From positions 1-60,853 of the forward strand of contig NZ_JAHHDX010000042.1 in NCBI RefSeq assembly GCF_018619335.1: a DNA stretch of 60,853 nucleotides, given 5' to 3'. How positions within the stretch are numbered: the stretch's first letter is position 1; each line of letters opens with the position of its first letter. A program made the position numbers and the translations under genes. This document shows, one piece after another, positions 26,708 to 36,615 of this stretch. The notes under the pieces were generated by a model that was not told the DNA's origin, searched no databases, and worked only from the letters and a program-made list of their open reading frames with translations. The DNA comes from Alteromonas sp. ALT199. Its GTDB lineage: Bacteria; Pseudomonadota; Gammaproteobacteria; Enterobacterales; Alteromonadaceae.

Positions 26708-28689
26708 AGTGAAACCTCTTCATTAGGGATATTTGTACAGTTTGCTGCGACAGAGTCTGCATCTAAAATCATGGCAACCTTGCCATCTCCCATAATGGTA
26801 GCGCCGGCTATCCCTGCTACTTTTTTGTAATGCTGCTCAAGGCTTTTTATAACGACTTGTTGTTGACCAACCAATGAATCAACTAGCACGCCGTAACGTT
26901 TTTTGCTGCTTTCAAGAAGTACCACAATGCCCTTCGTTGGCTCTGTGATACCACCATCAACTTGCATCATCTGAGTGAGTGACACTAACGGCCAATACTG
27001 TTCTCTAATCCAAAGTACTTTGTCGTTGCCCATTGTTTTGACTTGCGATGTGGTAGGTTGGAAAGACTCAATAACGTTAAGCAATGGGATAACGAAAATT
27101 TGTTCACCCACTGATACACACATACCATCAACAATGGCCAGGGTAAGCGGTAAATGAATATAGAATGCAGAACCCTCACCTTGTGATGACTCGATTTCGA
27201 TACGCCCGCCAATAGACTCTATGTTTCTACGAACCACATCCATCCCAACGCCTCGACCAGACACATCGGTAACTTCAGCCGCTGTAGAAAACCCAGCCTG
27301 AAAAATTAGCTGCCAAATTTCGCTATCTGGCATATCAGGGGTCACTGGTAAACCATTTTGCGTGGCTTTTTCTAAAATACGTTCTTTGTTGAGCCCAGCA
27401 CCATCATCAATAATTCCGATAATTATACTGCTGCCTTTTTGCTCAGCGCTTAATATGACGGTACCGTTTTGTGATTTACCGCTTTCAAGGCGTTTTTCTG
27501 GGCTCTCTATACCGTGGTCGATACTGTTTCTCACCAAATGAGTAAGAGGGTCGACAAGCTTTTCAATTAAGCTCTTATCTATTTCGGTATTGCCACCTTG
27601 GATAACCAAGTCGACTTTTTTTCCTAGTTTTGATGAAAGGTCGCGTACGACGCGAGGAAAGCGGTTAAATGTCATATTTACGGGGAGCATACGCATCGAC
27701 ATTACCGACTCTTGAATTTCACGTGTATTTCGCTGTAGCTCGTCAATAGCAAGTTGTAAGCGCTCCCCTACTTGCCCTTCTACTTCTTGACCGACGTTAG
27801 AAAGCATTGACTGGGTAATAACTAGTTCGCCCACTAAGTTAACCATCGCATCAATTTTAGTAGTATCGACACGAATAGACGCAGCTTCTTTTGCTACAGC
27901 TTTAGGTTTCACGGGTTTTACAATGGGCTGCTTAGGCGCTTTTGTAGCACTTTGGACTGCAGTAGGTTTTATTGGCAGCGCCTCTGGTTCATAAAAGCCA
28001 AAGCCCTCATCCTTAGTAGAAACCTGTTCACTACTTTCTGATTTACTTTGCGCGCTAGCTGCGGGCCTTTCTTCTGAATTTAATGCTGTGTCTGTTATAT
28101 TTTCTTGCGGTGTTTCGTTCTGTGTTTCGTCGTCAAACAAACCGAAACCTTCAATCGCTGGCGGAAAATCTTCACCTTGCGTTTCTGTAGCAGGCTCTTC
28201 GTCATCAAAAAAACCAAAGCCCTCAATCTGATCACTTTCTGTCGATAGCTCGTTGCTGTCGTTTTGCTCATCGTTATTAATGACAGCTGTCTCACCAGAC
28301 ACATTTGCCAAGGTTTCTTCAAGCACCTTAATACTTGCATCGATTTGTTCTTGAGGTACCTCTGTTTTTTCCTTGTAGGCAGTTAGTGTATCTTTAAGTA
28401 CATCTAACGTTTGAAGGAAAATATCAACGGTTTCAGCAGTAATTAGCATTTCTTGATTACGTGCTTTATCTAACAGGTTTTCCATTACGTGAGTTAAATT
28501 CATTAACGCATCGAAACCGAAGATTCCACTTCCACCTTTTATGGAATGAGCGGCTCTAAAAATACTGTTAAGCTCTTCAGGATCAGGTGCATCAACGTCT
28601 AACGTCATAAGCAACTGCTCCATATCTTGGAGATGCTCATCGCTTTCATCGAAAAACACGCCGTGGAACTGGTTTATATCAATGGTCAT
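26704..28689 (-). CDS. cheA: Chemotaxis histidine kinase CheA without P2 domain, copy 1
   Basis: A 661-residue kinase. P1 HPt domain with phospho-His 48 ([12 protein letters not shown]); then a low-complexity acidic linker of about 145 residues instead of the CheY-binding P2 domain; then the dimerisation helices ([21 protein letters not shown], about 273 on), the ATP-binding P4 ([27 protein letters not shown]) and the CheW-like P5. The linker contains three short repeats, GFGFFDDEE (157-165), GFGLFDDE (181-188) and GFGFYEPE (229-236). These may take over CheY or CheB docking. Phosphorylates the CheY and CheB encoded alongside. Confidence 0.95.
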   Translation of the reverse strand: MTIDINQFHGVFFDESDEHLQDMEQLLMTLDVDAPDPEELNSIFRAAHSIKGGSGIFGFDALMNLTHVMENLLDKARNQEMLITAETVDIFLQTLDVLKDTLTAYKEKTEVPQEQIDASIKVLEETLANVSGETAVINNDEQNDSNELSTESDQIEGFGFFDDEEPATETQGEDFPPAIEGFGLFDDETQNETPQENITDTALNSEERPAASAQSKSESSEQVSTKDEGFGFYEPEALPIKPTAVQSATKAPKQPIVKPVKPKAVAKEAASIRVDTTKIDAMVNLVGELVITQSMLSNVGQEVEGQVGERLQLAIDELQRNTREIQESVMSMRMLPVNMTFNRFPRVVRDLSSKLGKKVDLVIQGGNTEIDKSLIEKLVDPLTHLVRNSIDHGIESPEKRLESGKSQNGTVILSAEQKGSSIIIGIIDDGAGLNKERILEKATQNGLPVTPDMPDSEIWQLIFQAGFSTAAEVTDVSGRGVGMDVVRRNIESIGGRIEIESSQGEGSAFYIHLPLTLAIVDGMCVSVGEQIFVIPLLNVIESFQPTTSQVKTMGNDKVLWIREQYWPLVSLTQMMQVDGGITEPTKGIVVLLESSKKRYGVLVDSLVGQQQVVIKSLEQHYKKVAGIAGATIMGDGKVAMILDADSVAANCTNIPNEEVSL

Positions 28690-28726
28690 AATTGACTCCG
28701 CTACACCTATTTAATCTAAACCTGAA

Positions 28727-29092
28727 TTAACCTAAAACGCGCTTCATCACGTCGAGCAGCTTATTAGGGTCAAACGGTTTTACCATCCATCCCGTGGCTC
28801 CTGCAGCCTTACCCTTGGCTTTCATATCATCACCTGCCTCAGTGGTAAGCATTACAATGGGTGTCGCCTTAAAACTAGCGAGACCGCGTAGAGACTTAAC
28901 CAATGTCAAACCGTCCATCCGAGGCATGTTTTGGTCAGTTAGTACAAAGTCGAAACGTGAACCCTTGCATTTGTCTAACGCATCTTGCCCATCTTGCGCC
29001 GTGGTTACATTGTAATTTGCTGACTTAAGGGTCATTTCCACCATTTGGCGTATAGACACAGAATCATCTACTATTAGGATGCTTTTACTCAT
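28727..29092 (-). CDS. cheY: Response regulator CheY, copy 1
   Basis: A 121-residue single-domain receiver: DD at VVDDSVSIRQ-type start (IVDDSVSIRQM), phospho-Asp in FVLTDQNMPRMDG, the Thr of VMLTTEAG and the Lys of MVKPFDP. It is phosphorylated by the adjacent CheA. Whether it reaches a flagellar motor, as CheY does, or acts in another output, as in some F7 systems, cannot be told. Very close to the copy at 38807-39172. Confidence 0.95.
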   Translation of the reverse strand: MSKSILIVDDSVSIRQMVEMTLKSANYNVTTAQDGQDALDKCKGSRFDFVLTDQNMPRMDGLTLVKSLRGLASFKATPIVMLTTEAGDDMKAKGKAAGATGWMVKPFDPNKLLDVMKRVLG

Positions 29093-29157
29093 GATTTACT
29101 TACCTGTTTAGAGTCGTTTCAAAACCCACGACGTTGTGCTAATACTCAGTCTTGCTG

Positions 29158-30381
29158 TTAGAAGAGTTCTACATCGCCAGCATCCATCGATGTGGCTGAA
29201 ACTGGATTGTGATCTGCCTGCCCTTTGTCTGTCAGTGATGCCTGGTAGTTTGCTAAGCTCTCTTTCACTGTTAAGGCACTTTCTGACTTTAAGTTTGCTA
29301 ACTGTTCGACCACAAATTCGATAATTTCACGGGTATATGTGAGGTTCTGGCCATTGATGTCACCGAACTGCATTCCTCTTATAGCCAAGCCTGTAGCATC
29401 TGAAAGTTGCTGACGAATAGCCTCTAATTCACTCGCTCCACGAATATCTGCCTCCGCTTTTCGAATGATGCCTTTTAGCTGCTCGCTAATTGCATCTTTT
29501 GCGTTTACCACGTGTGATATATCTTGAGAAGCTACTACTTCGGCCGTTTCTGTTAGCTTGTCGATAAGCGATTTAATATTTTCTATTTGAGTTTTAATCA
29601 CATCGCTAAACTGTGTAGAGCGGGTAGACAGCGCGCGAACCTCATCTGCGACAACAGCAAATCCACGGCCCGCTTCACCTGCACGGGCTGCTTCGATGGC
29701 TGCATTGAGGGCCAATAAATTTGTTTGAGAAGAAATGTCATCAATGCCGCTTAACGCTTCAATCACGGTAGGCATTGCTTGCTGAATAGTTTGAACCTGG
29801 GTTTCTAACGCTCTTGTAGAGTTGGTCATTTCGGTTGTTGACGCGATAAATTGCGTTAGAGTGGAATCGGTATCAGAAGCAAATGCGCGCATTTTGTCGG
29901 CGTATGCACAGTCGCTATTGTCGTCGTCTCTTAGTAAATTGTTAATACTTGCTTCTTGTTGACCTAACAAGGTTTGTAACGAGATAAATGCATTACTAAG
30001 GGTTGCTACTGCATCGCTTTGAGTAGCATAAACATCGTTAATATTCGATGAAGTCACAGACAAAATTTCGCCAGCGTCAGCCACAGTATCAACAAGGATA
30101 TTGGTAGTTTTATCGTTTTCTTGTGAAGGACTATTAAAAGAATTTGACGTTGTTGAACACTCCGCTTGGTGGTTCGAAGAAGGTAACTCACCGGCGCTCG
30201 ATACTCTAGTCACCACAAAAAGTAAGAAAAGAACGCACACAGAACTAAGCGCTAGGGCAAGGTGTGCATTGGCAGTAAAAGATAGCCCCCAACTTGCTAA
30301 CATCATAAGAAAAGCAACGACAAAGGCAGTGCTTCTGCGTGAAAGAAAATTGTTTAGATAATTGACTGCTATGGCGACCAC
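29158..30381 (-). CDS. Membrane-anchored MCP-like protein without sensor domain, copy 1
   Basis: A 407-residue protein, first gene of the left-hand operon. GTG start with GAGGT six bases upstream. Two adjacent hydrophobic helices (about residues 18-36 and 40-58) leave almost no periplasmic part. An acidic cytoplasmic helical region follows, then an MCP signalling hairpin ([19 protein letters not shown], near 218-236), and a tail ending [13 protein letters not shown]. No HAMP or PAS is seen and the adaptation region is shortened. It could be a structural receptor or an adaptor that ties the array to the membrane. The tail is almost identical in the second copy. Confidence 0.88.
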   Translation of the reverse strand: MVAIAVNYLNNFLSRRSTAFVVAFLMMLASWGLSFTANAHLALALSSVCVLFLLFVVTRVSSAGELPSSNHQAECSTTSNSFNSPSQENDKTTNILVDTVADAGEILSVTSSNINDVYATQSDAVATLSNAFISLQTLLGQQEASINNLLRDDDNSDCAYADKMRAFASDTDSTLTQFIASTTEMTNSTRALETQVQTIQQAMPTVIEALSGIDDISSQTNLLALNAAIEAARAGEAGRGFAVVADEVRALSTRSTQFSDVIKTQIENIKSLIDKLTETAEVVASQDISHVVNAKDAISEQLKGIIRKAEADIRGASELEAIRQQLSDATGLAIRGMQFGDINGQNLTYTREIIEFVVEQLANLKSESALTVKESLANYQASLTDKGQADHNPVSATSMDAGDVELF

Positions 30382-30658
30382 AACTACACCTCAATGGTTA
30401 CACAGGATTAACCCCTGTACAAAACTCAGGCAAAGTATGAACTATTTTTAACCATCCTCAATTATACTTTTGAACACTTTGTACATTTTATTACTTTGGT
30501 GACATTTGCGACATTTTGTAACGAATTGTTTTAATTGCGAATTTAAAAAATCCAGAAAGTAAAGGTATGAGCTGTCGAGTAACTATTGAGAGGTGAATAA
30601 CGTAAGAAGAGAGGAATACAGCCTGTAATTTATATAAAGTAGTAGGTTGGGGCTTTGT
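30382..30658. promoter_or_regulatory. Gap between the two che operons
   Basis: 277 AT-rich bases between the cheB of the right-hand operon and the first gene of the left-hand one. It presumably holds the left operon promoter. No gene and no strong terminator hairpin were seen, so read-through from one operon into the next is possible. Confidence 0.45.
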
Positions 30659-31705
30659 TTAAAGTCGACTACCGGCCCCCAGAGATTCAAGCGTATCTAA
30701 AATTTTATCAGATAAATCTTCTAATCGTTTAACGTAACTGGCGGCCCCCATTTCTATTGCGACCTTGGGCATGCCAAAAATGACGCAGGTTTTTTCGTCC
30801 TGACAAAAGGTTACAGAGCCCTTGCTATGCATGCTCTTGAGCCCGGCGGCCCCATCGCGCCCCATACCAGTAAGCAACACACCCACCGCGTTTGCACCGG
30901 CATGCTCAGCTAATGAATTAAACATGACGTCAACCGAGGGCTTGTGCCCCGACACCTTAGGGCCATCATCAAGGGTTAAGCAGTAATCGGCACCACTTCG
31001 CTCTACTTTCAAATGCTTATTCCCTGGCGCTAGATAGGCAAAGCCTGGTAACAAGCGTTCTCCCCCCTGCGCTTCTCTTACGGTTATTTCGCAGAGACTA
31101 TCAAGCCGCTTGGCATAGGTGGTAGTGAAGCCCGGTGGCATATGTTGGGAAATAATAGTTGCTGGAGCATTGCGAGGAAAATGCATGATGACATCTTTGA
31201 TCGCCTCTGTTCCCCCTGTAGACGCCCCTATACCAATTAGCTTTTCAGTGCCGGTGTAGCGCATGGAAGCATGCTTAGTGCAGCGGGTTTCGGTGGGATG
31301 GCTTAACTTGGAGTGAGCGGCTGCTTTTATCTTTTCAACAATAATTACGGCATATTCGGTCATACCTTGCGCCACACCTAGCTTTGGCTTTGCCATGAAG
31401 TCGACTGCTCCCAACTCCAATGCGCGTAAGGTTGCATCAGCACCTCGCTCAGTAAGCGTAGAAATCATCACCACTGGGGTCGGCATCGCCTTCATCATCA
31501 CTTCTAAAAAACGAAGTCCATCTACCTTTGGCATTTCAATGTCTAGGGTGATAACGTCGGGTCTAAACTCTTGTACCATCCGCTTGGCTACGTAGGCATC
31601 GGGCGCTGCGCCAACCAGTGACAACCCTGGCGCTTTAGCGACGATTTCTGACAAAATTTGTCTTATTAAGGCAGAATCGTCAACGACGAGAACTTTTATA
31701 GGCAT
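30659..31705 (-). CDS. cheB: Chemotaxis protein methylesterase/deamidase CheB, copy 2
   Basis: About 348 residues from ATG at 31705 (MPIKVLVVDDS); a longer frame up to 31795 would add 30 residues that match nothing in copy 1 and would lie inside cheD. Receiver Asp in VITLDIEMPKVDG; catalytic Ser in GASTGGTEAI, His in SQHMPPGF, Asp in GMGRDGA. The start overlaps the end of cheD by 26 bases. All catalytic residues of copy 1 are kept, so this gene looks functional even though its cheR partner is frameshifted. Confidence 0.94.
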   Translation of the reverse strand: MPIKVLVVDDSALIRQILSEIVAKAPGLSLVGAAPDAYVAKRMVQEFRPDVITLDIEMPKVDGLRFLEVMMKAMPTPVVMISTLTERGADATLRALELGAVDFMAKPKLGVAQGMTEYAVIIVEKIKAAAHSKLSHPTETRCTKHASMRYTGTEKLIGIGASTGGTEAIKDVIMHFPRNAPATIISQHMPPGFTTTYAKRLDSLCEITVREAQGGERLLPGFAYLAPGNKHLKVERSGADYCLTLDDGPKVSGHKPSVDVMFNSLAEHAGANAVGVLLTGMGRDGAAGLKSMHSKGSVTFCQDEKTCVIFGMPKVAIEMGAASYVKRLEDLSDKILDTLESLGAGSRL

Positions 31706-32309
31706 GTGACTGTTCCGAAAATGACATAACGCTCGTTTTCGCTTGCTTAGAAAGCAATACGCGATGCGTAGATTCACGCTCGTAAAGCGTTGCATTGTTA
31801 AACTCGCGAATTCGCTTCATATAAACTTTTCCGTCAGCCGGAAAATAATAGATTTTGCGTGCATAGGTAGACATTAAATCGCTGCTTATGAGCGGGATAT
31901 TTGCATTATCCAAATACTCTAAAACAAACTCTGCATTTACTCGCCCAATGTCTTGCTGCACAAAGCCTGGCAACACCTTTCCGCCACCAAACGCTTTAGC
32001 CACCAGCTTGTTACGTCGTGCTCCTAAATGAACAAGCTGATCTATCAACATATTCATAGCATGCACGCCATACTTTGTTGCTAAGCAAGTGTCGAGGTCT
32101 GTAGTGAAATTAAGCTCTGGCAACATGAAGTGGTTCATGCCCCCAATTTTCTTTTCTTGATCAAAAATGCACGCCGCAACACACGAACCAAGGATAGTTA
32201 CCAAAGCTTTGTCTGCGGCAGTAACATAGTATTGCCCTGGTAGAAGTTTCACGGCTTCTTTTTGGAGGCGGTTATCAAAATACCGTATGGGATTTTCATC
32301 CTGACTCAT
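31680..32309 (-). CDS. cheD: Chemoreceptor glutamine deamidase CheD, copy 2
   Basis: A 209-residue CheD with catalytic Cys (TILGSCVAACIFD) and His (IGGMNHFMLP) conserved. Very similar to copy 1 through the core, with a different C-terminus that overlaps the cheB start. Located between the frameshifted cheR and cheB. Confidence 0.93.
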   Translation of the reverse strand: MSQDENPIRYFDNRLQKEAVKLLPGQYYVTAADKALVTILGSCVAACIFDQEKKIGGMNHFMLPELNFTTDLDTCLATKYGVHAMNMLIDQLVHLGARRNKLVAKAFGGGKVLPGFVQQDIGRVNAEFVLEYLDNANIPLISSDLMSTYARKIYYFPADGKVYMKRIREFNNATLYERESTHRVLLSKQAKTSVMSFSEQSHAYKSSRR

Positions 32310-32323
32310 ACTACAAATTCCCT

Positions 32324-33153
32324 TTAAACAACCGGCCGATAAATGGTTTTCCCCATGGGTGCGACCAATTCAGGATACATAGTAAAGTTCTCAGAATGCC
32401 CTGCTACATACATACCGTCACTACACATCAACTTCACCATACGCGCTAAAATTTTACGCTGCGTAGATCGGTCGAAGTAGATCATGACATTGCGGCAAAA
32501 AATTACGTCTATTGGCGCATCTAGGCCCCAGTTGGGCGACATTAAATTAAGTGGTTTGAACTGCACCATTTTTCGTAATTCATCCACCACCCTTACTCTA
32601 GTAGTTTGTGCCCCTTTTCCTTTGTAGAAAAATTGCTTTTTATAGTTGTAAGAAAGCTGGCTAATACTGTTCTGGGCATACACGCCTTCGCGAGCCTTTT
32701 GCAACACTTTACTGTCAATGTCTGTGGCGAGTATTTCCACGTTGGGAGCAAAAGAGCCAACACCGAGGCTACCGTCATCGCAATGCTATAAGGCTCTTCG
32801 CCAGTACTGCTCGCCGCGCACCAAATACGTTTGGTTTGAGGTCGCTTTCGAAGAAAATCAGCCAATGCTTCAAAATGGTGAGGCTCTCTAAAGAATGCCG
32901 TTAGGTTAGTGGTGAGCGCATTAATGAAGTGTTCCATTTCATCGTCACAGCTTCCAACGTAAGCTAAATATTCTTTGAAGCTATTTATTTCGAGCGTGCG
33001 CAACCGCCTCGCAAGACGGCTATAAACCATCGCGTCTTTAGAGTCGGCTAGGTTAATCCCAGCTTGTTTGAAAAGCAGACCTTTTACCCGCTCGAAGTCT
33101 CTTCGGCTATATGAAAACTCCCTTTGCGCATCCGTACTTTGTATGGCTGACAT
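32324..33153 (-). pseudogene. cheR: Frameshifted cheR, copy 2
   Basis: Two overlapping frames together make one CheR. The first (starting at 33153) runs in frame through the N-terminal domain and the SAM motif AASSTGEEPYSIAM, then goes out of frame. The second carries VEILATDIDSKVLQKAR through to the end, including IFCRNVMIYFD and GKTIYRPVV. Aligning with the intact copy at 22839-23672 places the break near 32758-32760: after a GTG codon the sequence has TT then GGC, one base short of a codon (copy 1 has a Tyr codon here). Either a real one-base deletion or a sequencing error. Without correction the product lacks half the methyltransferase domain. Confidence 0.87.
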
Positions 33154-33156
33154 ACA

Positions 33157-36060
33157 CTAAAATGCCTCCCAATCCGACGCATCAGGCGCGGCTGGATTCA
33201 GCGCTTTAATTCGCTGCTTTGGCACTTCGCGCTCTTTGGGTAATGCATGACTACCATTTAACGAACGAGCGTAAGAGACCTGTTCGGGCTTTCGATTGTT
33301 TCCTACTTTGAAAACTGATACCCGCTGCGCAAGTTCACCTGACTGCTGCCGCATACTGTCAGCGGCCGCCGCTGCCTGTTCAACTAAGGCAGCATTTTGC
33401 TGGGTCATTTCGTCCATTTGAACTACGGCATTACTCACTTCCTGAATGCCTGTGGCTTGCTCAGATGATGCCGCAGCAATTTCAGACATAATGTCGTTAA
33501 CGCGCTTTATGGCAGTGACAATATTGGCCATGGTTTCACCAGACTTGTTCACCAATACGTTGCCATCGCCAATTTTATCAACCGATGCTGAAATTAACGC
33601 CTTAATGTCTTTTGCCGCCTCTGCAGAGCGCTGGGCCAGTGTCCTTACTTCAGAGGCAACAACCGCAAATCCGCGCCCTTGCTCGCCCGCTCTTGCTGCT
33701 TCAACAGCAGCATTTAGTGCAAGTATGTTGGTTTGAAAAGCAATGCCGTCAATTACACCGATAATGTCGGAAATACGCTGGGCAGAGTCATTTATTTCAC
33801 CCATGGTATGCACCACTTGTTCAATAACTTTGCCGCCCTCGGACGCCACATCCGACGCTTGACTAGCCAACCCTTTCGCTTGGTCAGCATTTTCTGCATT
33901 TAGCTTCACCGTGCCCGTTAGCTCTTCCATTGCAGAGGCAGTTTCTTCTAGGCTGGAAGCTTGCTGCTCGGTACGACTAGACAGGTCGGCGTTACCCGTA
34001 GCTATTTCATTGGAAGCAGTATCTATGGTTTCAACGGCAGTGTGAATTTTCACAATGGTATCGCGCAATTCATCAATAAAGTGATTAATAGATTCGCCAA
34101 GCACTTTAAAGTCGCCATCTAGTGGCTCATCTATCGTTTTCAGTAAATCGCCGTCGGTCAGGCTCGCCATAATAGATTTGATACTTTCTACTGCTAAGGT
34201 TCTACCCGTAACATCTGTTGCGTACTTCACTACCCTAAATGGCTTGCCGTTTTGGTCTAAAATAGGGTTGTAAGAGGCTTGTATATAAACTGGCTTTCCT
34301 AGTTTATTTAAACGTTTATATTCTCCGCTAGCATAAATGCCTTGTCGCAACTGATCCCAGAATGCCGCGTATTCAGGGCTATTTTTAAAGGCAGGATCTA
34401 CAAAAATGCTGTGGTGCTTACCTTTTACTTCATCAAGGGTGTAGCCCATCGCGGCTAAAAAGTTACTGTTCGCATTTAAGATTACGCCTTCAAGATCAAA
34501 TTCGATAACAGCTTGAGACTTACTTATGGCGTTCAACTGGCCTTCAAAGTAGGCGTTTTTCAGTTTATCTTCTGTAATATTGGTTGCGTACTTTACTACC
34601 CTAAACGGGGTGCCGTTCATGTCTTCTATTGGGTTATAAGATGCTTGAATCCAAACGCTATTACCCGATTTACTTATACGCTTAAATTCGCCAGAGAAGA
34701 ATTTGCCTTCTTTGAGTTCAGACCAAAAACGTTGATATGACTCTGTTTGTCTGTTTTCCTCATCAACAAATAGTTGGTGATGTTTACCTTTAATTTCGTC
34801 TAGGCGGTAACCCATTGTGTTCAAGAAGTTGTCATTAGCGGTAATGATGTTGCCGTCTACATCAAACTCGATGACCGCCTGAGATTTACTGATAGCGTTG
34901 ATTTGCCCTTCGAAATACGCGTTTCTTAGCTTATCTTGTGTTATGTCGGTGGCAAATTTAACCACTTTAAACGGCTTGCCTGTACTGTCAAAAATGGGAT
35001 TGTAAGACGCGCGGATCCATATTTCTTTGCCGCCTTTTGCAAGGCGTTTGTATTCACCCTCGGTGTGCTCTCCTGCTTTTAAACTCTGCCAAAAAGCGGC
35101 GTATTCCGCACTTAGCTTATACCTTGGGGCGACAAACATACTGTGATGCTGTCCTTTAATTTCTGACAAGCTATAGCCCATTGCGGAAAGAAAGTTTTCG
35201 TTGGCGTTTAAAATATTTCCCTCTAGATCGAACTCGATTACGGCTTGGGATTTATTAATGGCGGTAATTTGCCCTTCGAAATCTGCATTTTTCTGCTTTT
35301 GCGCTGTAATGTCAGAGGCAAATTTAATGATGTAATCCACCTCTCCGTTGTCGTCAAACACAGGGTTATAGGTAGCTTGGATCCATACCTCGTCGCCTTG
35401 CTTATTGATTCTGCAAAACTCACCGCTGTGTACGTCTCCGCTTTTTAGCTTTGCCCAAAACTCTTTATACTCATCACTTTGTGCGTAGTCACTGTCTACA
35501 AAAATACGATGGTGCTTTCCTACGACTTCAGCCTCGCTATAACCCATGGCGGATAGAAAGTTATCGTTAGCCGATAATATTTCCCCATCCGTAGTAAAGG
35601 AGATCACAGCTTGGCTTCGCATAATGGCATCGACCATGCCTTTGTGACGTTTGTTTTCTGTGTTGTCCTGCCACTGCGTAACGAAAAGCTGAGTGCCGTT
35701 TTCGTCCGCTGTTATTGAAGATGCACTTACGCAAAAGCTATGATCAGCAAGTGAAACAAGCTGCTTGTCACCACCTGTAGAATGGGTGAGTAAATAAGAC
35801 GGATTTTCTGCAGTGCTTGCCCTGACAGTAATATCGTCAATGTGCTTTCCTGATAATGTGGATTCGCCACCGCCGACAGAAAAGTCTTTAGAGTAGGCTT
35901 TTGCCATATGCAGGAATGCCGGTGTGCAGTAGTGTATGACCCCAGACTTGTCGATAACCAACAAGTTTGAGGCGCTAGCCTTTAAAATATTCGACTTTAA
36001 TAGCGCGTCGTGCTTCGCTATTTTTAATTCTTCGCCGTTAAGAAAATTAAATACGCCCAT
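33157..36060 (-). CDS. Soluble multi-PAS methyl-accepting chemotaxis protein, copy 2
   Basis: A 967-residue receptor without membrane segments. A divergent N-terminal PAS (about residues 30-130) is followed by four tandem PAS/PAC repeats of about 122 residues each (starting near 148, 270, 392 and 514). All carry SQAVI, an ANxNFLxxMGY helix and GxHHxxF, and end in VKFATDIT or VKYATxxT. One HAMP-like unit (about 635-690) and a full MCP domain with [19 protein letters not shown] follow. It ends in DWEAF, a CheR-docking type pentapeptide. Compared with copy 1 it has two more PAS repeats and one fewer HAMP-like unit. Probably an internal redox, gas or small-ligand sensor. Confidence 0.92.
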   Translation of the reverse strand: MGVFNFLNGEELKIAKHDALLKSNILKASASNLLVIDKSGVIHYCTPAFLHMAKAYSKDFSVGGGESTLSGKHIDDITVRASTAENPSYLLTHSTGGDKQLVSLADHSFCVSASSITADENGTQLFVTQWQDNTENKRHKGMVDAIMRSQAVISFTTDGEILSANDNFLSAMGYSEAEVVGKHHRIFVDSDYAQSDEYKEFWAKLKSGDVHSGEFCRINKQGDEVWIQATYNPVFDDNGEVDYIIKFASDITAQKQKNADFEGQITAINKSQAVIEFDLEGNILNANENFLSAMGYSLSEIKGQHHSMFVAPRYKLSAEYAAFWQSLKAGEHTEGEYKRLAKGGKEIWIRASYNPIFDSTGKPFKVVKFATDITQDKLRNAYFEGQINAISKSQAVIEFDVDGNIITANDNFLNTMGYRLDEIKGKHHQLFVDEENRQTESYQRFWSELKEGKFFSGEFKRISKSGNSVWIQASYNPIEDMNGTPFRVVKYATNITEDKLKNAYFEGQLNAISKSQAVIEFDLEGVILNANSNFLAAMGYTLDEVKGKHHSIFVDPAFKNSPEYAAFWDQLRQGIYASGEYKRLNKLGKPVYIQASYNPILDQNGKPFRVVKYATDVTGRTLAVESIKSIMASLTDGDLLKTIDEPLDGDFKVLGESINHFIDELRDTIVKIHTAVETIDTASNEIATGNADLSSRTEQQASSLEETASAMEELTGTVKLNAENADQAKGLASQASDVASEGGKVIEQVVHTMGEINDSAQRISDIIGVIDGIAFQTNILALNAAVEAARAGEQGRGFAVVASEVRTLAQRSAEAAKDIKALISASVDKIGDGNVLVNKSGETMANIVTAIKRVNDIMSEIAAASSEQATGIQEVSNAVVQMDEMTQQNAALVEQAAAAADSMRQQSGELAQRVSVFKVGNNRKPEQVSYARSLNGSHALPKEREVPKQRIKALNPAAPDASDWEAF

Positions 36061-36111
36061 AACTAATATTTTCCATTTTCAGGTGTTTGTATTTAGTGAA
36101 GGACCTAGTAA

Positions 36112-36615
36112 CTACGCGTCGTCGTTAACGCTATCAGGTGCAACTAAACCCAGCTCTTCGCTGGTTATTAAGCTCTCAATGTTCACCAGAATGACCATGT
36201 TTTCATCCACATCGGCTAGGCCGTGTAGATATCTGCTGTCAAAGGCTACGCCAAACTCTGGTGGCGGAAGTACTTGCTCTTCAGACAAGCGAATAACATC
36301 GGATACACCATCTACCACGATGCCAACAATGCGCTCTTGAATGTTTAGCATTATTACTATTGTGAAGTCGTTATATGTGGCCTCGCCGACGTTAAACTTA
36401 ATACGCAAATCCACGATAGGAACTATGTCACCACGTAAATTAATTACGCCTTTGATAAACGCCGGCGCATTCGCAATTTTGGTAACTTGTTCGTACCCTC
36501 TGATTTCCTTCACTGTTGTTATGTCCAGGGCGTAATGCTCATCGCCAAGCACGAAACTTAAGTATTCTTTGTCTTGTCCGCCAGTAACCGCTTGATGCAA
36601 GGCAGTTTCACTCAT
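36112..36615 (-). CDS. cheW: Chemotaxis coupling protein CheW, copy 2
   Basis: A 167-residue CheW, the same length as copy 1 and nearly identical from [17 protein letters not shown] onward. Differences cluster at the two ends, away from the CheA and receptor contact surfaces. Overlaps cheA by four bases (ATGA). Given this similarity, cross-talk between the two arrays is plausible. Confidence 0.96.
   Translation of the reverse strand: MSETALHQAVTGGQDKEYLSFVLGDEHYALDITTVKEIRGYEQVTKIANAPAFIKGVINLRGDIVPIVDLRIKFNVGEATYNDFTIVIMLNIQERIVGIVVDGVSDVIRLSEEQVLPPPEFGVAFDSRYLHGLADVDENMVILVNIESLITSEELGLVAPDSVNDDA

Noticed and set aside
31706..31795. Longer N-terminus for cheB copy 2
   Set aside because: The extra 30 residues lie within cheD, have no match in copy 1, and MPIKVLVVDDS aligns exactly with the normal start.
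32593..32740. Programmed ribosomal frameshift in cheR copy 2
   Set aside because: No slippery heptamer is present at the break and the paralogue is read in one frame, so a deletion or sequence error is simpler.
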